64,000 nt of DNA, taken from assembly GCA_964563495.1 (NCBI GenBank), contig CAZLYK010000011.1, positions 1 through 64,000 of the forward strand. Reading direction: 5' to 3'. The stretch comes from CAZLYK01 sp964563495. Lineage in GTDB: Bacteria > Acidobacteriota > Blastocatellia > RBC074. Every line of letters begins with the position of its first letter. Position 1 is the first letter of the stretch. The notes under the pieces were generated by a model, which did no database searches, had not been told where the DNA came from, and saw only the letters and a program-made list of their open reading frames with translations. A program made the position numbers and the translations under genes. Positions 20,616 through 29,588 of the stretch are shown here, piece after piece.

Positions 20616-23609
20616 TTAACGATCCACGTTCTCCAAAATCCAGATGCTCCCAGTGATTTCCGAAATCGGCAAGACGAGACGATTGGCGGTAATTCCAAGT
20701 TCCATCCAACCTAAATTGGGAGAGATCATTTGCCTGAAATTATCAAAATTCGTCACTCTTAAAGGAGTACCAACAGGTTTTCCATTCACCGGATCAAAAC
20801 GAATGCCCCACACGTCGTAGAACAGATCGTTTTTTGAAATGAAATAAAGTGTCTTTCCATCGGGGGCCCAGCGGGGCTTGTCATACCAGGTTTTGCCATC
20901 GGTAATGCGGGTCCAGGCGCCCCCAGATGTCGAAACCACGTAGACGTCGAACAGCTCTCCAGCCCTCCCTCCTACAAAACAAATCCACCGATCATTCGGA
21001 GAAATGCGCGCCTGAAAGATTCCGTACTCCGGGTTGGAAGTGATCACGCGCATTTGCGCTTCGGCGTGAGGAGCCGCCGACAACGGATACAGACAGAGAT
21101 GCCCAACATTTCCTCCTGGGCTTCCACGGTCAGTAGTAACAAGAATCCAATTCCCGTCGGCAGTCCAGTCCCAGATAAAATCTTGCGCTCCTGAGGCAAT
21201 GACCTGTTCATCGCCACCTCCAGAAGGCTGAACGAGAATTGAAAAATTCTCTCTCTTCGGGTTCTCCGTAATCGGGCGTACCCCCAGGTAGGCTATGCGT
21301 GCGCCATCACGCGCCCAGCAAATGGGGAAAGATAATATGCCGCTCACCAACGATATTTCCTTACCATCCTCCAGGGATTTCTCCCAAAGCTCCCGCTTCT
21401 GAAATCCGGGACGATTCGCCATGAAGGCGAGTTTTTTACCATCGGGAGAGAGGTTGAAAAAACCGGGGTCCATTCCATTTGAAATGATGGGTTGGCCTTG
21501 CCCTTTGACCTTGCCGGCTCCACTATCGAAGGGAAACGACCAGAAACGCATCGTTTCGCTTCCGAGCAGAAAGGCCAGGCGCTTGCCATCTCGCGAAAGC
21601 GCCAAAAAATAATCAATGCCTACATCGGTTGTTAGCTGTTCAGGCCCTGCGATCCATTGTAATGACTGTGGATCAACCGTGACCTTGCAAAAAAGCCTGA
21701 CCGAATTTCCAGTACTTGAAAAGGTGGTGAAATACATCTCGCGCCCCGAAGGCCCCCAACGTGCCTCCACGATTTCCCCAAGATGATTTTCCTGGAATTG
21801 CTTTTCGACCTCAGGAGTCGGTTCGGACTTTACGGCTGGCCCGCCCGCAAGCGGGATGACCCAGAGCCCATACTCTCCTGATTTCTTTGTCCCCAAGACG
21901 GAAATTCGTTGGCCGTCTGAGTGCCAAAAGGGTCGGACAGATAAACTGAGAAAGTCGGACGTGAACTCGGAAAGCACCTCGCCTGGCGGCTGCCCATCAA
22001 GAGCGACCACGTATAACTTGCGATAGAAAGTGCCGATCAAGCCTTCACGGAACAAAATCCTTGTGCCGTCCGGGGACCATCGTGGGGAAGTCCCGAAAGT
22101 CGAGAGTTTGCGTTCGCGTCCACCAAATGCGGGAACCACGAACAATCCGCCGCCTTCCCGCTCCGAACGGAAGACGATCTGACTCCCGTCCGGTGACCAG
22201 TCCGGCTGCACTTCGCTTGTCGGAGAGTGTGTCACCTGAATGGGATCGCCGCCGCTGATCGGCTGCACCCAGATGTCGAAGTTGCCGCCACGGTCGGAAC
22301 TGTAGGCGATGAAATCACCGTTGGGCGACCAGGTCGGGTCGGTTTGAAAGCCAGGATCAAACGTCAGGCGTTTCAGAGGATGTAACGCCGGATTGGCGGT
22401 CTGGAAACGATGACGAATCCAGGAAGGCGCGAAGATCGCTAGGATAATCATCACGACCAGCGACATCGAAGCGACAGCCAAACCAAGCTTGTGGCGTTTG
22501 ATCTTGCTGACCAAATTCTCAGCTTTCGCGGTCGCTCCTGCTGCGGCGCCCTCCGCTTTGAATGCTCTCAAATCGTTCAGCAATTCTTTGATCGTCTGAT
22601 AGCGATTCTCCCGCTCTTTGACCAACGCTTTATTGACGATCCGTTCAAGCTCGGCAGGCACTTTTGGAGCATACTGCGCCAGTGGCGGCGGTTCGAGCAG
22701 TTGAATTGCAGCCGCCGTCTCCGCCGAATTCTCTCTCGCAAACGGATGCGCACCGGAAATCATTTCATAGAGCATCACTCCGAAACTGAAGACATCCGTG
22801 CGCGCGTCAAGCTCTTCGCCGCGCACTTGTTCAGGCGACATATAGGCCGGCGTCCCGACAATAATGCCAGGCGTTGAAAGCAGGCTCTGCGAATCCTTGG
22901 CACTCCCCAGGCTTGCTTCCGACCTGATTCTTCTGGCCAGCCCGAAATCGAGCACCTTAGCATGCCCACGCGCGTCAATGATAATGTTGGCGGGCTTGAT
23001 GTCGCGGTGAACGATCCGGCGCCCGTGCGCTTCGGCCAGCGCATCCGCCACTTCAATCGCCAGAGTGAGCGCCTCGTCGAGTGAGAGCGGCTGGCGCTGC
23101 ATCCGCGCGGCGAGCGTTTCACCCTCGACGTATTGCATGACGATGAAACTTCGCCCCTGTTCCTCGCCGACTTCATAAATCGCGCCGATATGCGGATGAT
23201 CGAGCGAGGCGGCGGCCAGGGCTTCCCGTCTTAATCGTCTTGCCCCATCAGGATTTTCGGCGGGCAAGACCTTGATGGCGACTTTGCGTTCGAGCACTGT
23301 ATCTTCAGCCAGGTAGACCTCTCCCATCCCACCTCTGCCCAGCAGCGATACAATTCGATAATGGCTGATGGTCCTGCCCACTAATGATTCAGTTTTGTCT
23401 TCCACCAGGATGGAGGCTGCCACTGCAAAGGCAGGAGATTCAATAAAGCTCTCGGCGAGCTCATCGGAGGCGAGCATTGTTTCGACCGCTCGGCGTAATT
23501 CCTCATCCCCCTGACAGGCTTCATCGAGGAAAGCGGTGCGTTCTTCCGGCGTACGCTCAACCGCCGCCTGGAACAGTTTATCGATCTCTGGCCATTGTTC
23601 AGGCTTCAC
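20616..23609 (-). CDS. Ser/Thr protein kinase with C-terminal PD40/TolB propeller
   Basis: A 997-residue PknB-like receptor kinase from GTG 23609. An N-terminal helical segment of about 75 residues (PEQWPEIDKLFQAAVE, common in acidobacterial kinases) precedes an intact kinase domain: LGRGGMGEVYLAED loop, VAIKVLP lysine, HRDIKPANI and DFGLARR, GTPAYMSPEQVRGEELDA. One transmembrane helix sits near residues 380-400 and is followed by about ten PD40 propeller repeats (WSPNGDFIAYSSDRGGNFDI, WSPDGSQIVFRSE) in the periplasm as probable sensor. The GTG overlaps the stop of the upstream sigma factor gene (GTGA), giving coupled translation. Ligand and targets unknown. Confidence 0.93.
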   Translation of the reverse strand: MKPEQWPEIDKLFQAAVERTPEERTAFLDEACQGDEELRRAVETMLASDELAESFIESPAFAVAASILVEDKTESLVGRTISHYRIVSLLGRGGMGEVYLAEDTVLERKVAIKVLPAENPDGARRLRREALAAASLDHPHIGAIYEVGEEQGRSFIVMQYVEGETLAARMQRQPLSLDEALTLAIEVADALAEAHGRRIVHRDIKPANIIIDARGHAKVLDFGLARRIRSEASLGSAKDSQSLLSTPGIIVGTPAYMSPEQVRGEELDARTDVFSFGVMLYEMISGAHPFARENSAETAAAIQLLEPPPLAQYAPKVPAELERIVNKALVKERENRYQTIKELLNDLRAFKAEGAAAGATAKAENLVSKIKRHKLGLAVASMSLVVMIILAIFAPSWIRHRFQTANPALHPLKRLTFDPGFQTDPTWSPNGDFIAYSSDRGGNFDIWVQPISGGDPIQVTHSPTSEVQPDWSPDGSQIVFRSEREGGGLFVVPAFGGRERKLSTFGTSPRWSPDGTRILFREGLIGTFYRKLYVVALDGQPPGEVLSEFTSDFLSLSVRPFWHSDGQRISVLGTKKSGEYGLWVIPLAGGPAVKSEPTPEVEKQFQENHLGEIVEARWGPSGREMYFTTFSSTGNSVRLFCKVTVDPQSLQWIAGPEQLTTDVGIDYFLALSRDGKRLAFLLGSETMRFWSFPFDSGAGKVKGQGQPIISNGMDPGFFNLSPDGKKLAFMANRPGFQKRELWEKSLEDGKEISLVSGILSFPICWARDGARIAYLGVRPITENPKRENFSILVQPSGGGDEQVIASGAQDFIWDWTADGNWILVTTDRGSPGGNVGHLCLYPLSAAPHAEAQMRVITSNPEYGIFQARISPNDRWICFVGGRAGELFDVYVVSTSGGAWTRITDGKTWYDKPRWAPDGKTLYFISKNDLFYDVWGIRFDPVNGKPVGTPLRVTNFDNFRQMISPNLGWMELGITANRLVLPISEITGSIWILENVDR

Positions 23610-24190
23610 GCCTCTTCTCCCTGCTCGGGTGGACTGAGTGAGTGGTGCAGCCAGGCCTTGGCTGAACGCCATTCACGCTGCACCGTCGGCGATGAAATTC
23701 CCATCACTTCCGCCGTCTCGTCCAAATTCAGCCCGCCGAAAAACCGCAATTCCACGATCCTGGCTTTGCGTTGGTCAAACGCCGCCAACCGGTCGAGCGC
23801 TTCATCGAGCGCCAGCAATTCGGCGGATCGTTCCCGCGAGATGACCGCCGTCTCATCGAGCGACACTTGTTGCGTTCCGACACCGCGTTTGGCGCTGTGG
23901 CGCCTGCGCGCATGATCAATCAGGATCTGCCGCATCAACTGAGCCGCGATGCCGAAAAAATGCGCGCGACTCTGCCAGTTCACGCTCTTTTGATCGATTA
24001 GCCGAAGGTAGGCTTCATTCACGAGGGCTGAGGTTTGCAAGGTGTGGCCCGGATGTTCCCTGCGCATATAGTGACCAGCCAGTCGCCGCAGTTCGGCATT
24101 CACGAGAGGAATCAATTGATCGAACGCCGCCCGATCGCCATTGCTCCAATCTACCAGCAATTGAGTCATGTGGTGCGCCGAGAAAGTCAA
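23606..24190 (-). CDS. ECF sigma factor, TIGR02999-like
   Basis: A 194-residue ECF-type sigma factor with a region 2 (YLRLIDQKSVNWQSRAHFFG, IAAQLMRQILIDHARRR) and region 4 (VELRFFGGLNLDETAEVMG, SSPTVQREWRSAKAWL). These wordings fit the acidobacterial/planctomycete TIGR02999 group, which is typically next to a Ser/Thr kinase. No anti-sigma factor is adjacent; the overlapping kinase gene is the likely regulator, as in phosphorylation-controlled ECF systems. The start is TTG 24190 with GAGGAG about ten bases upstream; an ATG at 24169 lacks a ribosome binding site. Confidence 0.9.
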   Translation of the reverse strand: MTFSAHHMTQLLVDWSNGDRAAFDQLIPLVNAELRRLAGHYMRREHPGHTLQTSALVNEAYLRLIDQKSVNWQSRAHFFGIAAQLMRQILIDHARRRHSAKRGVGTQQVSLDETAVISRERSAELLALDEALDRLAAFDQRKARIVELRFFGGLNLDETAEVMGISSPTVQREWRSAKAWLHHSLSPPEQGEEA

Positions 24191-24531
24191 TCTCTTATCT
24201 CTCCTCGCCGGCCAGTCTGTCTGAGAACGGCGCGAATCATATCACACCCTCCTCTTCTCTCTCTCTCTCATTCATTCCCGGTAAAAAAATATTCGGCGCG
24301 CGTGATGGGCTTTTTCGAGAGCCTACGCATTAGTGGATGAAGGCAGCCGGAGGCTAATCGCAAGCTCCAAAAAGTTTCAGATCGCGGCCAACCGGGCCGT
24401 TTCTCTACCTGCCTTTCAACAAACAACTTTCAACCAGCAGCAGTCACTAACGCAGACCGGCTCTCTGGCCGGAAGGGAGAGGTGTGTCTACGCGAGCTCA
24501 CTGCGACGGCTGCTCTCGAATTGGAGGGGAC
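24191..24531. other. Divergent intergenic region without a gene
   Basis: This 341-bp space separates the sigma factor and metallopeptidase genes, which are transcribed apart. A pyrimidine run (CTCTTCTCTCTCTCTC) lies near 24250, and CCGGCTCTCTGGCCGG at 24460-24475 could form a small stem. I see no convincing gene, but promoters for both directions must lie here. Confidence 0.6.
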
Positions 24532-25275
24532 ATGCTCAAGCAAGCCACCATCGCGCTTATTTTCGCACTCGGACTGACAATCAATTCTGTTGGGCAAATC
24601 ACAAACTGCAAGGCTTCTTTGGGACCTATTGCCGGGAAGACTCTGGAGTATTTCACTCAGATTAAAGGACAATCGTTCAATGATTTCATACAACGCATCC
24701 GACCTGAGAAACTATCGCCAACGCTCAAGGCTCGGGCGCTGTCCTTGCTTCACAAAGAGGACCTGGTAAATCCATCGGCTGAAGGTCGAGCCAAGCTCTA
24801 TGCTCTGGCACCGATACTGAACTATCACGAGCGGAGCTCTGTCATTGAATTGAGAGTCCTACGCGTTCCGACAGCGACGACGGCCTTTCTTGCCGGCGCT
24901 GCAGTACTCATCACCGAGCCGGCGCTTGAGATTCTCACCACCGAAGAATTACAGGCCATGATCGCTCACGAACTGGGTCACGAGTATTTTTGGAGTGAAT
25001 TCGAGTCGGCGCGCCGGCAGGGACAAGATCAGAAGATGCAGGAATTGGAGCTACGTTGCGACGGCATTGCAATCATCACCCTGCATCAACTCAACCTTAA
25101 CCCCGAGAGATTGATTTCAGGGGTGCTCAAGCTCAACAGGTATAACCAGCACAAAGAGAGCGCAACGGCTGCGGGAAGGTATGTGTTACTAGATGAGCGG
25201 GTGAAGTTTATCCGGGCAATGATCGAAATGACCCAAGCGGGAAGCAAGATTCCACTCGCACTTGCTTGCAAATAA
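24532..25275 (+). CDS. Secreted zinc metallopeptidase-like protein (HExxH)
   Basis: A 247-residue protein with a signal peptide (MLKQATIALIFALGLTINS) and a mature domain containing IAHELGHEYFW near residue 145 and a downstream ELRCDGIAI. The HELGH pair of histidines with a third acidic ligand in the ExxCD helix fits gluzincin peptidases of the M48-like type. ATG 24532 is preceded by GGAGGGG at five bases; an upstream GTG at 24484 is less likely. It stands alone, downstream of divergent regulatory genes. The substrate is unknown. Confidence 0.7.
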   Translation: MLKQATIALIFALGLTINSVGQITNCKASLGPIAGKTLEYFTQIKGQSFNDFIQRIRPEKLSPTLKARALSLLHKEDLVNPSAEGRAKLYALAPILNYHERSSVIELRVLRVPTATTAFLAGAAVLITEPALEILTTEELQAMIAHELGHEYFWSEFESARRQGQDQKMQELELRCDGIAIITLHQLNLNPERLISGVLKLNRYNQHKESATAAGRYVLLDERVKFIRAMIEMTQAGSKIPLALACK

Positions 25276-25332
25276 GCGCTGGCTTTGTCATAGCCAACCT
25301 TGGATTTTACTCCGGCAAGTCCTAAGGCTAGC

Positions 25333-25393
25333 TGCTAACAGTGGCAATCAGCGGCGCGCGTTCTCGCGCGTCCGCTGATTTACGATGTTAGAT
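25333..25393 (+). repeat. attC-like imperfect palindrome
   Basis: CTAACA (25335-25340) pairs with TGTTAG (25386-25391). AATCAGCGG (25346-25354) pairs with CCGCTGATT (25372-25380), and CGCGCG pairs with CGCGCG around TTCT. A single unpaired T at 25371 breaks the symmetry. The outer GCTAACA and GTTAGAT boxes, two paired inner boxes and an extrahelical base match the layout of integron attC sites. No integrase is in the window. Confidence 0.5.
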
Positions 25394-25487
25394 TAAAGAG
25401 GCTTCGATTCGAACGACACAAGCGTGTTTTCCTAAAGGTGGCGGCCAGTAGTTGATATTCGAATCGTCTCAACTAGCTTTCTGATCC

Positions 25488-25733
25488 CTATCTCGAATTC
25501 CCGGGTAAGGTCAATGAATACCTTCGTCGCCAGCCACCCTGGTATTCCCAAGCCGCTCTCGATAACAAGAGGTCTTCCACTCGGTAGTTGACCATGAAGG
25601 GAGCAGGGCTCGGAGCAAAGTGATCACTCTCTTGCGGATCGATTAACCAGGCAGTTGTGCCTGCAACCGGCTTGCCCTCGGCGTCGGTCCAATCGAAGGC
25701 AGCTCCGCCCCAGGCTTGGACATCGATTCCCAA
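25488..25733 (-). CDS. Hypothetical 81-residue reading frame
   Basis: A possible small protein starting MGIDVQAWGGAAFDWTDAEG, with no recognised domain. It lies inside the cassette-like region just after the half attC-like sequence at 25760-25783, an expected place for a cassette gene, but it lacks a clear ribosome binding site and may be chance or a remnant. Confidence 0.25.
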   Translation of the reverse strand: MGIDVQAWGGAAFDWTDAEGKPVAGTTAWLIDPQESDHFAPSPAPFMVNYRVEDLLLSRAAWEYQGGWRRRYSLTLPGNSR

Positions 25734-25772
25734 GTGCCGCTGCCCCTTATCGGCGGCTCCGGTGCAACAGTT

Positions 25773-26298
25773 GTTAGGCGCCTCTCTGATTTATGAGCAG
25801 CGCATCAATCTAATTTCGGCTCAATCTCCATATCTGTTACGTAGGCAGCACATCAACCAGTGAACCAGGCCATCAACAAAAACGATATGATCAAGCAAGG
25901 TACTCCGACTGTTAGCGCCAATCTCTTCTTATTTGAGTAGGTCATATTGCGCGAAAATATCGCAAAACATATCTCATAAACAAGAGCGGGAATAAATATC
26001 AGCGAAAACAGAATGTAGAAGTAAATCTCCGATACACTGCGCCAGGACATGACGAAGAAACCACCAGACAGAATGTAGGACCAAATAAACGTAAAGCTCA
26101 GGGCATACAACATACACAACAAAGCGGCTATCACAGGCCAAAATATTGTGTTCTCTAAAACAGCGCTTATTTTAGCATTCAGGTCAGACATATTTTAGAT
26201 AGTTAATCCAAATGTTCTCACAGCCACGAGTGAAAACCTCAAGGCTCCGCATGAAATTTGAACAACCTGTATTACTTGCCCGATCGAAGGCGCCTAAC
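25773..26298 (-). mobile_element. Putative gene-cassette remnant bounded by GTTAGGCGCCT inverted repeats
   Basis: GTTAGGCGCCT at 25773-25783 and its exact reverse complement at 26288-26298 bracket one small membrane-protein gene. Read on the minus strand, the order is GTTAGGC, gene, GCGCCTAACAACTGTTGCACCGG. That is the order of an integron cassette: the recombined core, the gene, then the start of its own attC. The second half of that attC is not evident, so the site may be decayed. The enclosed DNA is visibly more AT-rich than its surroundings. Confidence 0.4.
25853..26191 (-). CDS. Hypothetical small membrane protein (cassette-borne)
   Basis: A 112-residue protein with three hydrophobic helices (ENTIFWPVIAALLCMLYALS, IYFYILFSLIFIPALVYE, LALTVGVPCLIISFLLMAW). 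No family is recognised. Its codons are AT-richer than those of neighbouring genes, and it sits between inverted GTTAGGCGCCT boxes. Both suggest transfer as a gene cassette. The ATG is 26191. Confidence 0.6.
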   Translation of the reverse strand: MSDLNAKISAVLENTIFWPVIAALLCMLYALSFTFIWSYILSGGFFVMSWRSVSEIYFYILFSLIFIPALVYEICFAIFSRNMTYSNKKRLALTVGVPCLIISFLLMAWFTG

Positions 26299-26460
26299 TA
26301 CTCTTAGGGGGGCAATCAAAGCTTACGTCTGATGAGTGCCAGCTTCAAGCAGTTTGCAATAAAAACGACGAGGCCGATGCTGTTGGCGATCAACTTTGCT
26401 AAACTTGAGTTGGAGAGATGGTGACAAATTGCGGGCTGACTAAAGGGGATCTAACAGGAT

Positions 26461-28239
26461 TTGAACCAACCACAGATTGAATACGGTAGGCGCCTCGAAG
26501 CGCGGCGAGAGGCTCTCGCCGTCGAGCAACGATTGAGTCGCAGGATCTGGCTCTGGCGAAGAATAATCTTCGTCGTCATTGCTCTGGCGATTGTGCTGGC
26601 CTATGAAGGGCTGATTTCGGCGTGGCTGATCGCCTTACCGGTCGTCGCCTTCGTCATTCTGATGGCGATGCATCAGCGGGTGGATCGAGTCCGCGATCGG
26701 TACGAGCGGGCGGTCGGTTTTTACGAATCGGGGCTGGCCAGGCTGGCGGGCCAATGGGCCGGCGCGGGAGAGACGGGCGAGAGGTTCTACGACCAGGCGC
26801 ATCCTTATGCCGAAGATCTTGATCTATTCGGCAGAGGGTCGCTCTTCGAACTGCTCTGCACGGCGCGCACCCGTGCCGGGGAGGATAAGCTGGCGGCGTG
26901 GCTCGTCGCCCCGGCGCCGGTCGATCAAATCCGTGCGCGCCAGCAGGCGGTCGACGAGTTGCGCCCGCGCCTGGATCTTCGCGAGGAGCTGGCGCTGCTC
27001 GGTGACGACGTTCGCGCCGGGGTTCACGCCGAACGACTCTCGTCGTGGGGTGCGGGGCCGGCGATCTTCACCTCGAGGCTCTTCCCCTTCCTGGCAGCGA
27101 CCATTGGATTATTGACTTTTGCCTCGATCATCCTCTGGTTCGCTTTGGGATACCGCCAACTGGCACTGGCTGCCCTGATGATTGAATCCCTCTTCCTCTT
27201 GCGTTATCGAGGTCAGGTCGCAAAAGTGATCAGCCAGATCGACCTGCCCTCCCGCGACCTCAAATTGCTCGCCGAAACTCTGGCGCGACTTGAACGCGAA
27301 CCTTTCAATTCGCCCAGAATGATCGAGCTGCGGCGCTCACTGGATACTGATGGTTTGCCGCCGTCGAAACAGATCGCCCAGATTTCCAGGCTGACCGAAA
27401 TTCTGGATTCGACCCGCAATCAACTATTCGCACCTTTCGCCTTTGTCCTGCTGATTCCCGCGCAGCTCGCCTTTGCGATCGATCGCTGGCGCCAAAGATC
27501 CGGGGGGCAGATTTTACGCTGGCTCGACGCGATCGGCGAGATTGAGGCGCTCAACTCGCTCGCCAACTTCGCATATGAGAATCCCTCCCATACCTTTCCC
27601 GAATTGGTCGAGGGCGAAGCCGTTTATCAGGCCGATTCGCTGGGACACCCGCTGATCGCCGAAGCACGCTGCGTGCGCAACGATATCCATCTCGGAGGCG
27701 AGACGCGTGTCATGATCATGAGCGGATCGAACATGTCCGGGAAGAGCACGATGCTGCGCACGATCGGCGTCAACGCCGTCCTGGCTTTTGCCGGAAGCCC
27801 GGTCAGGGCCGAGCGCCTGCGTTTGTCCATCCTGGCGATCGGGGCGTCTATCCATATCCTGGACTCCCTGCAAACCGGCGCTTCGCGGTTTTACGCTGAG
27901 ATCACCAGGTTGAAACAGATCGTCGAGCTGACCAGGGGCGACCGGCCATTGCTCTTTTTGCTCGATGAGATTTTAAGCGGGACAAACTCTCACGATCGCC
28001 GGATCGGCGCTGAGGCCATGATCAAGGGGCTGGTCCGGCGTGGAGCGATCGGCCTGACGACGACGCACGATCTGGCGCTGACTCAAATTGTCGAGACGCT
28101 GGGATCCGAGGCGGCCAATGTTCATTTCGAAGACCACCTCGAAAACGGCCGGATGGTCTTCGATTACAGGATGCAGCCCGGCATCGTCACGCACAGCAAC
28201 GCGCTTGAGCTCATGCGCAGCGTCGGGCTTGAGGTCTAA
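26461..28239 (+). CDS. Membrane-anchored MutS-like ATPase
   Basis: A 592-residue protein with the C-terminal MutS domain V ATPase: Walker A MSGSNMSGKSTML near residue 420, the signature DSLQTGASRFYAE, Walker B RPLLFLLDEILSGTNSHDR, and a final His-containing TTTHDLALT. Unlike MutS it lacks the mismatch-reading domain I. It has hydrophobic pairs near residues 30-65 and 205-245, implying membrane association. This architecture occurs in a scattered family of unknown role; DNA mismatch repair should not be assumed. TTG 26461 is the probable start, with AGGGGA and AGGA upstream. Confidence 0.85.
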   Translation: MNQPQIEYGRRLEARREALAVEQRLSRRIWLWRRIIFVVIALAIVLAYEGLISAWLIALPVVAFVILMAMHQRVDRVRDRYERAVGFYESGLARLAGQWAGAGETGERFYDQAHPYAEDLDLFGRGSLFELLCTARTRAGEDKLAAWLVAPAPVDQIRARQQAVDELRPRLDLREELALLGDDVRAGVHAERLSSWGAGPAIFTSRLFPFLAATIGLLTFASIILWFALGYRQLALAALMIESLFLLRYRGQVAKVISQIDLPSRDLKLLAETLARLEREPFNSPRMIELRRSLDTDGLPPSKQIAQISRLTEILDSTRNQLFAPFAFVLLIPAQLAFAIDRWRQRSGGQILRWLDAIGEIEALNSLANFAYENPSHTFPELVEGEAVYQADSLGHPLIAEARCVRNDIHLGGETRVMIMSGSNMSGKSTMLRTIGVNAVLAFAGSPVRAERLRLSILAIGASIHILDSLQTGASRFYAEITRLKQIVELTRGDRPLLFLLDEILSGTNSHDRRIGAEAMIKGLVRRGAIGLTTTHDLALTQIVETLGSEAANVHFEDHLENGRMVFDYRMQPGIVTHSNALELMRSVGLEV

Positions 28240-28276
28240 GCAAAGATCCCCCGCCGCTTACGGCGGGGATCTTTGC
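28240..28276. terminator. Bidirectional intrinsic terminator hairpin
   Basis: GCAAAGATCCCC and GGGATCTTTGC form a stem of about 16 bp with one bulged C and a CTTA loop, exactly between the convergent stops of the MutS-like and dipeptidase genes. Confidence 0.85.
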
Positions 28277-28278
28277 TC

Positions 28279-29442
28279 TCAAGGTAAGTAAGTGCGGTAG
28301 ATGCGAATGGCGTTCTCGCCCATGACCTTTCTGATCTGCTCCTCGGTCAAGCCTTCCTGCAGGAGGGCGTCGGTGATCAGCGCCAAGCCGGTCGTATCGA
28401 AGGGCTCTACAACCGCGCCATCGTAATCCGAGCCGAGCGCGACGTGATCTATCCCCATGACATTGATTGCGTATCGAATCGCTCTGGCGATCGCCCTGGC
28501 GTCTCTGCCGCAGGTCGCCGTCTCCCAAAATCCGATCCCAACGACCCCGCCGGTTTTGGCGATCCCTTTCAATTGCTCATCGCTCAGGTTGCGCGTGTTG
28601 TCGCAGGTCCCTTTGACTCCGCTATGAGAGACGATGACCGGTCTGGTCGCAATCGCGAGCACCTCGTCGATCACCTTCGGCGATGAGTGCGCCAGATCGA
28701 CAAAGACCTTTCGATTCTCCATGCGTCTGATCATCTCTCTGCCCTTCTCGGTCAACCCGCCCTGGTTGACGCCGTGCGCCGAGCCGCCCATTTCGTTATC
28801 GAAAAAATGTGCGACTCCGATCATGCGGAAACCCGCGTCGTAAAGCCGGTCGAGATTGGCCGGATCGCCGTCGAGCGCCTGAGCGCCCTCTATTCCAAGG
28901 ATTCCGGCGGTGATCTTCGAATCGATCGTCTTGCGAAACGCCAGATAGGCGTCGAGGTCGGAGCGGTTTCTGATGAGCTTAAATTTTCCGCCTGATCTCT
29001 CCTCGACAGACTGCAATCTCCCGGCCTGATACAACGCGCGCTGAAGCAGACTGTTCCAGGTTGAAACCGGCCAGAGCTGTGCCAAAGCGAGCAAAGTGAT
29101 GTTATCGGTATCGGGAGTGTTGCTCTCTATATTCATACTGCGCGGAGTTTTGGTGACGACCGTAAAGGATTGCAAAGCGACATTGCCTTCGATCAGTCGC
29201 GGGACATCGACGTGTCCCCAGTCGCTCTGCTTGAGGGGATCGCGGCTCCAGAGCAGTGTGTCGGCGTGCAGGTCGGCGATCAAAAGTTGGCGGTGAAGCT
29301 CCTGCGCCTGAGCCGAGGCCGTGTAGGGCGGCGGATTGATCGTGGCGTTCATGCGCTTGCCGATCTGCGCCGGAATGACCCCGAAGAAGACCACCGCGCC
29401 GATCAAGACCAGAATGCCCAGAGCCGAGAGCAGCTTTTTCAT
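28279..29442 (-). CDS. Membrane dipeptidase, M19 family
   Basis: A 387-residue zinc dipeptidase with an N-terminal membrane anchor (KKLLSALGILVLIGAVVFF). Metal and active-site motifs of the M19/renal dipeptidase family are present: IADLHADTLLW (HxD), GIEGAQAL, VDLAHSSPKVIDEVL, PVIVSHSGVKGTCDNTRNL and VALGSDYDG. It hydrolyses dipeptides, often with a C-terminal D-residue, on the outer side of the membrane. ATG 29442 follows GAGGAGGCG. With the D-aminoacylase fusion upstream it may serve D-amino acid recovery from peptidoglycan, but the genes are 18 kb apart. Confidence 0.93.
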   Translation of the reverse strand: MKKLLSALGILVLIGAVVFFGVIPAQIGKRMNATINPPPYTASAQAQELHRQLLIADLHADTLLWSRDPLKQSDWGHVDVPRLIEGNVALQSFTVVTKTPRSMNIESNTPDTDNITLLALAQLWPVSTWNSLLQRALYQAGRLQSVEERSGGKFKLIRNRSDLDAYLAFRKTIDSKITAGILGIEGAQALDGDPANLDRLYDAGFRMIGVAHFFDNEMGGSAHGVNQGGLTEKGREMIRRMENRKVFVDLAHSSPKVIDEVLAIATRPVIVSHSGVKGTCDNTRNLSDEQLKGIAKTGGVVGIGFWETATCGRDARAIARAIRYAINVMGIDHVALGSDYDGAVVEPFDTTGLALITDALLQEGLTEEQIRKVMGENAIRIYRTYLP

Positions 29443-29588
29443 GAGTTTCGCCTCCTCGAGTGAATAAAAGAATGGAGAGGATTTACAATATCGAGGCCAG
29501 ATTGACAAGAGTTATCCAATCGCGGAAACTGAGCGGCGAAGTATCTGACCAACCGCTGATCCAATCATTCTCAAGAAGGAGAGCAACT

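Noticed and set aside
25276..26460. Insertion sequence
   Set aside because: No transposase, no target duplication and no long terminal repeats apart from the cassette-like boxes.
26461..28239. Mismatch repair protein MutS
   Set aside because: Domains I to III typical of MutS are missing and hydrophobic segments are present; only the ATPase domain is shared.
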